NCBI GenBank assembly: GCA_030634545.1
Contig: DAOWAN010000004.1
Location: forward strand, 1 to 44,042
DNA from: Candidatus Nanohalarchaeota archaeon
Lineage (GTDB): Archaea; EX4484-52; B79-G9
Length of the DNA: 44,042 nt
Direction: 5' to 3'
In this document: piece after piece, positions 39,382-44,042 of the stretch
Numbering within the stretch: the stretch's first letter is position 1
Layout: every line of letters starts with the position of its first letter
Program-made: the position numbers and the translations under genes
Notes under the pieces: generated by a model
What the model saw: the letters and a program-made list of their open reading frames with translations, nothing else
Told to the model about the DNA's origin: nothing
Databases searched by the model: none

Positions 39382-40619
39382 TACGCAACAACTCCTTTTT
39401 TCATTAGGTTGGTAACTCTAACCTTTCCAGTAAGTAAATCTTGCATAAGACCTTTTTTGAGTTCATTTAATTTTTTTAGTTCGAATTTATTATATTCTAT
39501 TTCTTTATTTGTGGCAGATAAAATTGAAGCAATCTTTTTTTGTTCGTTTAATGGTGGAACAATTACATAAAACTTCCTTTGAGTTGTAATTGGAACTTGA
39601 TTTCGAGTAGCTTGTTTCATAATTTTATGTAATTGTTTCTGAAAAAAAGAAGATTGAAAGAAATATAGTAAATAAAAATTATTTAATGTCTTCAAGTTAC
39701 ATCTATAATATGTTACAGTTGTGCTCAATATAACAAAATCATCTTTTGTTTTTAAAATTGCAGCAGGACCCACTGTCGCATTGTGAGCAAGTAAAACATC
39801 ACCATCAATAGAAATACCTTTAGTAAATTGTTTTGCTCTTTCAAGAGATAAAAATTTTACCAAACTCAAATCTGCAAAATAACCATTTAATAAAGAATTT
39901 GCACTCAAATACTTTACTCCTTCTTTTTTAAATTCGTTACTTTTTGGATATTTTGCACCGTGGTTTCCATCTAAATGAGAAACAATACTTTTTTCATCTA
40001 ATAATGATTGAATTGATAATACTTCCCAATCTGCATGAATGTTTCCAAAAGGACTATTTTTAACTTTAGTATGCCCTATTCCTTTTGTCAGAAGTTGTTG
40101 CATTAACCCTTTTTTTAGTTCTTCTGTTTTTGCAATAATTTCTTCTGTTAGTTGTATTTGTTCGTCTGTTTTTGAAAGAATTAAAGCAATCTTTTCTTGT
40201 TCTGGTAGAGGCGGTAAAAGAACAGAGATTTTTCTTAATGCTTCTTGATTTAGTTTGCCTCTTGTTGTTCCATTAATATACATTCTTAAGTCGTTCATAT
40301 TAAGAAAATCTCTAAGAAAAATAGAGTTTATATTTCTACAACGCAATACATGTGCGTGATTATTCACCCAAGATTTGCCTTCAATAATAAATGCAGTATT
40401 TGCATAACCTGACCAATCAGCACCATCTTCACCAACCAATACTAACTCTTCATCAAAAATATGATTTTTAACATAATCTAAACATCCTGTGGCTCCATAA
40501 TAAGGGACTGTTCCCGCTTCTCTTTTTAATTTAGTTATTGGAACTCTTTGACTATCTAAAATATCACAACAATCTTGCACAGTTGTTTTTCCCCATCCCT
40601 CTGGAATCGATTCAATCAT
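39381..40619 (-). CDS. hsdS: Type I restriction enzyme S subunit
   Basis: Two target-recognition halves, each ending in LPPLPEQEKIA / VPPLNEQKKIASIL + helical spacer. Confidence 0.93.
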   Translation of the reverse strand: MIESIPEGWGKTTVQDCCDILDSQRVPITKLKREAGTVPYYGATGCLDYVKNHIFDEELVLVGEDGADWSGYANTAFIIEGKSWVNNHAHVLRCRNINSIFLRDFLNMNDLRMYINGTTRGKLNQEALRKISVLLPPLPEQEKIALILSKTDEQIQLTEEIIAKTEELKKGLMQQLLTKGIGHTKVKNSPFGNIHADWEVLSIQSLLDEKSIVSHLDGNHGAKYPKSNEFKKEGVKYLSANSLLNGYFADLSLVKFLSLERAKQFTKGISIDGDVLLAHNATVGPAAILKTKDDFVILSTTVTYYRCNLKTLNNFYLLYFFQSSFFQKQLHKIMKQATRNQVPITTQRKFYVIVPPLNEQKKIASILSATNKEIEYNKFELKKLNELKKGLMQDLLTGKVRVTNLMKKGVVA

Positions 40620-42814
40620 AGTTGATTCCTCCTTTGAGGCGTATGAATTATTTCCCTAATAGATTGGGCGATTCCATCAAGAATTATATCTTCTTGTGTT
40701 GTTAATCTTGTAGAATCATTCATCGTATTTGAGGCAATTACGATGGTCTTAAAACTTTCAAATATTTGCTGTAATATTTCTGGATTTGATTTAACTTTAG
40801 ACATTTTTAGAAACTCAAAAATTCTAAGAAAATATTCTATTGTGATGAAACCAAATTTATAATCTACATTGAATTTTGGACTACTTTGCCATGTTGTTCT
40901 TGCAGACGGATTTAATGAGTTACCTATTTTACCTCTACAAATAACGAACACCCCAGAATTACTTTTTGCTAATCCTTCTGCTAATGTGTATGTGAATATG
41001 TATCGAACGACTTTGTCAAATTCTCCTTGAGATATTGATTGATGCTGTTTAGAATCGAACAAATAATTCTCTCCCAATACGGTTAAATAACCATCTGGCG
41101 CACTTTTTCCACCAATTAAAAGATAGTTTCGATAAATAAACTTTAGAAGAATGTTTAAATGTTTTTCAACTATAACTCCTGCTTTTTGTGCAGTCATTTC
41201 AGAATCTATTACTTCCCATTTTTCACAATACTTCTCCAAAAATGTATAAGAGTTATTTGCTTCTTTTTCTAAAACTAAATTATATTTGTTTTTCAAATAC
41301 AGTGCCACACTTCTACATATAGTTTTAAGTGCTGATTCTTTTTTATCATCCAATATTTCTCCAATAATTTGTGAATAGTTAATATAAGGAATGACTATAG
41401 AGGTCGTTTTATCAATGTCCCGGACATCGGGATAAAATATGACATTGTATGTTCCGATATCGTTATTCCGATTATCGATAATTCTAATTCGCATAGATTG
41501 TCTGTCTTTATGGTCTATGAATACTTTTTCTATTTTATAATCGAATTTGTCAATAGTTGTTTGTTGATTTTCTAACTCAATCAAAACTTCATTTTTGAAA
41601 TTTTGCATTTCTGATTCATTTAATGTGATTTCATCCTCTGTTCCCAGAATTTCTTTTTCAATCAGTTTCGCAATCACCCTATTTTCTGGGTCTATTTGCA
41701 TAAGTTTCGAGTAAGAGGTATTCAACGAACCAATATTGTAGAAAATGTTGTTAATATAATATTCTGAAGGTAGCTCATATGCTTGATTATTGAAATGAAG
41801 TCCTTGTGCTTCGAAAAATCCTTTTATTTCGGTTTTAATATCAGGAGTCAACCTGCTATTTGAGTTAAATGAAATCATAAACTTTACAGACTTATTGTCT
41901 CCTACTGTCTTTAAGTTTGTTTCTACAGTGAAAATGAAATCATAGCTTTTGTTACCTATGAGCTTTGAATAAATGAATTGTATTTTTTTGAACGATATCA
42001 AGTCCATTTTTGAACTCATAAAGAAATCAGAATCTATAAGTTCATCAAAATCTATGAGTTCTCTAAGTCCAATATTAAAATAGATTGATGAATTTGAAAA
42101 TATTGCCTTTTTTATAAAAACTCCTTTGCGTTTTAAGTTTTCAAAATAAGACTTTATGTCTATTTTGAGGTTGTTCAGATGATCTTGAACAAATTCTTCT
42201 ATAATTACTTGGTCTTCATTTTCTCCAACTGATTTTTTGATATTATTAAAAAAGGCATTACGTCTAACTTTAGATGAGATATTTACCGAAATTTTATCTC
42301 CTTTGATACACACTAAATTGCTCGGATATTCTTTTAATTCTTTAGGCTCATAATAGGATGCATTTACAGAATAAGTGTTCGTAGCGGGTATTACTAATCG
42401 ATAACTATTATCCGCCGATAAATTAACAACCTCTTCTCTTTCTTCAAACGTAGTCCGCAGATAATCGTTTAATAAATCTCTATTGGTAATCTTCATAGAA
42501 TCATCTTCTACAAAAATATAATCAAATTTTATTTGTTGCATTTCAATAATCATGTTTTTAAATGATTCATCAGAGGTCATGTTTACTTCAATAGATGATT
42601 TAAAGCAAGAATTGAAGAATTCAACAAAAAAAATCCAGAAAGATTCATCTTTATAGTTATCTCCAAGTGCATTAAAACGTCGAATAATTTCTGTTTTGGT
42701 CAATCTTTGATTTTCTATAACTCGCCTAACATTTTCAAGAATTTTCTTTCCATCTTTATCATGTAATAAAGAAGGGATTACTTTTTTTTCAAGGGTTATT
42801 TTGTTAATTTCCAT
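40616..42814 (-). CDS. Large protein with FokI-like PD-(D/E)XK C-terminal domain
   Basis: C-term GGKSAPDGYLTVLGENYLFDSKQHQSISQGEFDKVVRYI; PD..DSK arrangement as in FokI (PDGAIYTV..VIVDTKAYSGGYNLPIGQADEMQRYV, from memory). Confidence 0.65.
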   Translation of the reverse strand: MEINKITLEKKVIPSLLHDKDGKKILENVRRVIENQRLTKTEIIRRFNALGDNYKDESFWIFFVEFFNSCFKSSIEVNMTSDESFKNMIIEMQQIKFDYIFVEDDSMKITNRDLLNDYLRTTFEEREEVVNLSADNSYRLVIPATNTYSVNASYYEPKELKEYPSNLVCIKGDKISVNISSKVRRNAFFNNIKKSVGENEDQVIIEEFVQDHLNNLKIDIKSYFENLKRKGVFIKKAIFSNSSIYFNIGLRELIDFDELIDSDFFMSSKMDLISFKKIQFIYSKLIGNKSYDFIFTVETNLKTVGDNKSVKFMISFNSNSRLTPDIKTEIKGFFEAQGLHFNNQAYELPSEYYINNIFYNIGSLNTSYSKLMQIDPENRVIAKLIEKEILGTEDEITLNESEMQNFKNEVLIELENQQTTIDKFDYKIEKVFIDHKDRQSMRIRIIDNRNNDIGTYNVIFYPDVRDIDKTTSIVIPYINYSQIIGEILDDKKESALKTICRSVALYLKNKYNLVLEKEANNSYTFLEKYCEKWEVIDSEMTAQKAGVIVEKHLNILLKFIYRNYLLIGGKSAPDGYLTVLGENYLFDSKQHQSISQGEFDKVVRYIFTYTLAEGLAKSNSGVFVICRGKIGNSLNPSARTTWQSSPKFNVDYKFGFITIEYFLRIFEFLKMSKVKSNPEILQQIFESFKTIVIASNTMNDSTRLTTQEDIILDGIAQSIREIIHTPQRRNQL

Positions 42815-42880
42815 AATTTAACATCCTCATAACAGTTTGCATTTTTTTGTAAGATTCTTTTCTTTTAATTGTTTCAGTCA

Positions 42881-44042
42881 TCATTCTAAGACCACCCAAT
42901 GACCGCCTTTGGCAAAGCCCACTCTTTTAATAATTCCTTTTTCTTTTAATTTGAAAATATTATTTTCTATTGCTGTTTCACTAATTCCTATATCTTTGGA
43001 TAAATTGACTATAGATATTTCTTTGTTGTTTTTCATTAAGATTATTATTTTTAAAGAGTTTTCACCCAACTTTTCACCCAACTTTTCACCCAACTTACTA
43101 CCAACCATACTTAATAATTCATTTCTTGTAATTGTTGATTTTTCTCTTATTTTTGTAACTGTTTTTTCTTTGTATTTGAGTTCTACCTCCTTTTCTATCC
43201 CTATCTCTTTTCGTTTAAATGTTACTAAGAAAAAATCACTTATCTCTTCAAATTTTGTTTTTGGTTCCAGTCTTCTAATCTTTTCAATGCCGGTCCCCCA
43301 TTTTTCAATAAACTCAACATTGTGAAAAATATCGGCAATTAATGGATTTCTTCTCTCGGAAATAGATTTACTTAAAATATCTTTAATGCTTAATCCAGCA
43401 TATAATCTCCCTGGATTTAAAATTTCTACTTTATTTTCAAAAATTGCAATTTGTACTTCTTGAGGAATTAAATAATCCCTGTGGCAAAATGCATTAATTA
43501 TTGCTTCTCTAAACGCTTCTTTGTTTATTTCTGGAACATCAACTCTTCTTAATCCATCTAATCTCATTCCAACATTAATATGTTGTAATATATACTGCTC
43601 TGCCTGATTTATTAATTCAAAGAGGTCTCCGTTAAAATCAGTCATATCTAACGGCGTACTTGCTTTGTTTTCTCCTAAGAATGTTGCGCATCTAAGATTT
43701 AATAAACGGAAATACTTAGATGGAACTTTGCCAAATAAAACTATTGATGCGTTTGTTAATTTATTATCTCTGATTAATTCCAACTTTTCAAGAGCCTCTT
43801 TTTTTGAGGTATATTTTAAATGAGCATCTTTTACATAGGATTTTAATTTACTTTCAGAAATATCTGTCAAAGTAAACTTATTATCTGTTTTAGAATCCCA
43901 TAAGAGCTTATCTTTATTGTTTTCAAGTATCAGTTTTTCTAATTCTGATTTAGATAAAGGTCTATCTTCATCAGCTATTCGTTTATATGTTCTTCCATAC
44001 GCAAAGTATGGAACATTTTCTCCTTCAAATTCAATAACTACA
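42881..44042 (-). CDS. AlbA-type (Schlafen AlbA_2) putative transcriptional regulator / ATP-binding protein, N-terminus beyond window
   Basis: Frame open to window edge (VVIEFEGENVPYFAYGRTYKRIADEDRPLSKSELEKLI..); EAFREAIINAFCHRDY, NPGRL, NPLIADIFH, EKWGTGIEKI; C-terminal wHTH. Confidence 0.85.
   Translation of the reverse strand, partial: VVIEFEGENVPYFAYGRTYKRIADEDRPLSKSELEKLILENNKDKLLWDSKTDNKFTLTDISESKLKSYVKDAHLKYTSKKEALEKLELIRDNKLTNASIVLFGKVPSKYFRLLNLRCATFLGENKASTPLDMTDFNGDLFELINQAEQYILQHINVGMRLDGLRRVDVPEINKEAFREAIINAFCHRDYLIPQEVQIAIFENKVEILNPGRLYAGLSIKDILSKSISERRNPLIADIFHNVEFIEKWGTGIEKIRRLEPKTKFEEISDFFLVTFKRKEIGIEKEVELKYKEKTVTKIREKSTITRNELLSMVGSKLGEKLGEKLGENSLKIIILMKNNKEISIVNLSKDIGISETAIENNIFKLKEKGIIKRVGFAKGGHWVVLE
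43067..43104 (-). repeat. 12-bp tandem repeat encoding (KLGE)n linker
   Basis: Repeated CACCCAACTTTT on plus strand; protein SKLGEKLGEKLGENS. Confidence 0.85.

Noticed and set aside
1-44042. Genome-wide UGA recoding (Trp/Gly/Sec) as explanation of the two interrupted genes
   Set aside because: Many intact genes here (PAC2, aIF2a, A2M, RPA, DEAD-box) end naturally at TGA; readthrough would run into neighbours or antisense genes.
1-44042. CRISPR array
   Set aside because: No regularly spaced 20-40 nt direct repeats seen in any intergenic region.

Overview
Archaeal chromosomal window: Nop10, aIF2-alpha, S27e, L44e, GINS, RpoK, RPA, PurP, class III (pilin/archaellin) signal peptides, GGTGA-type RBSs. 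Core part (about 0.4-34 kb): GdhA, MBL hydrolase, DEAD-box helicase, membrane wHTH + MoxR + coiled-coil cluster, two tandem pilin/small-membrane-protein cassettes, the L44e-S27e-aIF2a-Nop10-PAC2-RpoK cluster, and a three-gene operon with a 1.6-kaa alpha-2-macroglobulin-like thioester protein that has a multi-TM block inserted mid-protein. Accessory part (about 34-44 kb): a tightly coupled Type I restriction operon that also encodes a large protein with a FokI-like PD-(D/E)XK C-terminus and a HEPN-motif protein interrupted by one in-frame TGA. Other notable points: a NurA gene interrupted by one in-frame TGA, a pair of unannotated ~40-aa microproteins sharing KEVDRINK, a MoxR gene without a canonical start codon, a frameshifted nuclease gene, several strong inverted repeats, and an apparent strand-composition domain at about 2.7-25.7 kb. 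Several genes absent from the supplied ORF track were found by direct translation: rpoK, rps27e, microproteins at 28019 and 32716, and a possible 46-aa ORF at 5061. All family calls come from reading motifs; no database search was run.
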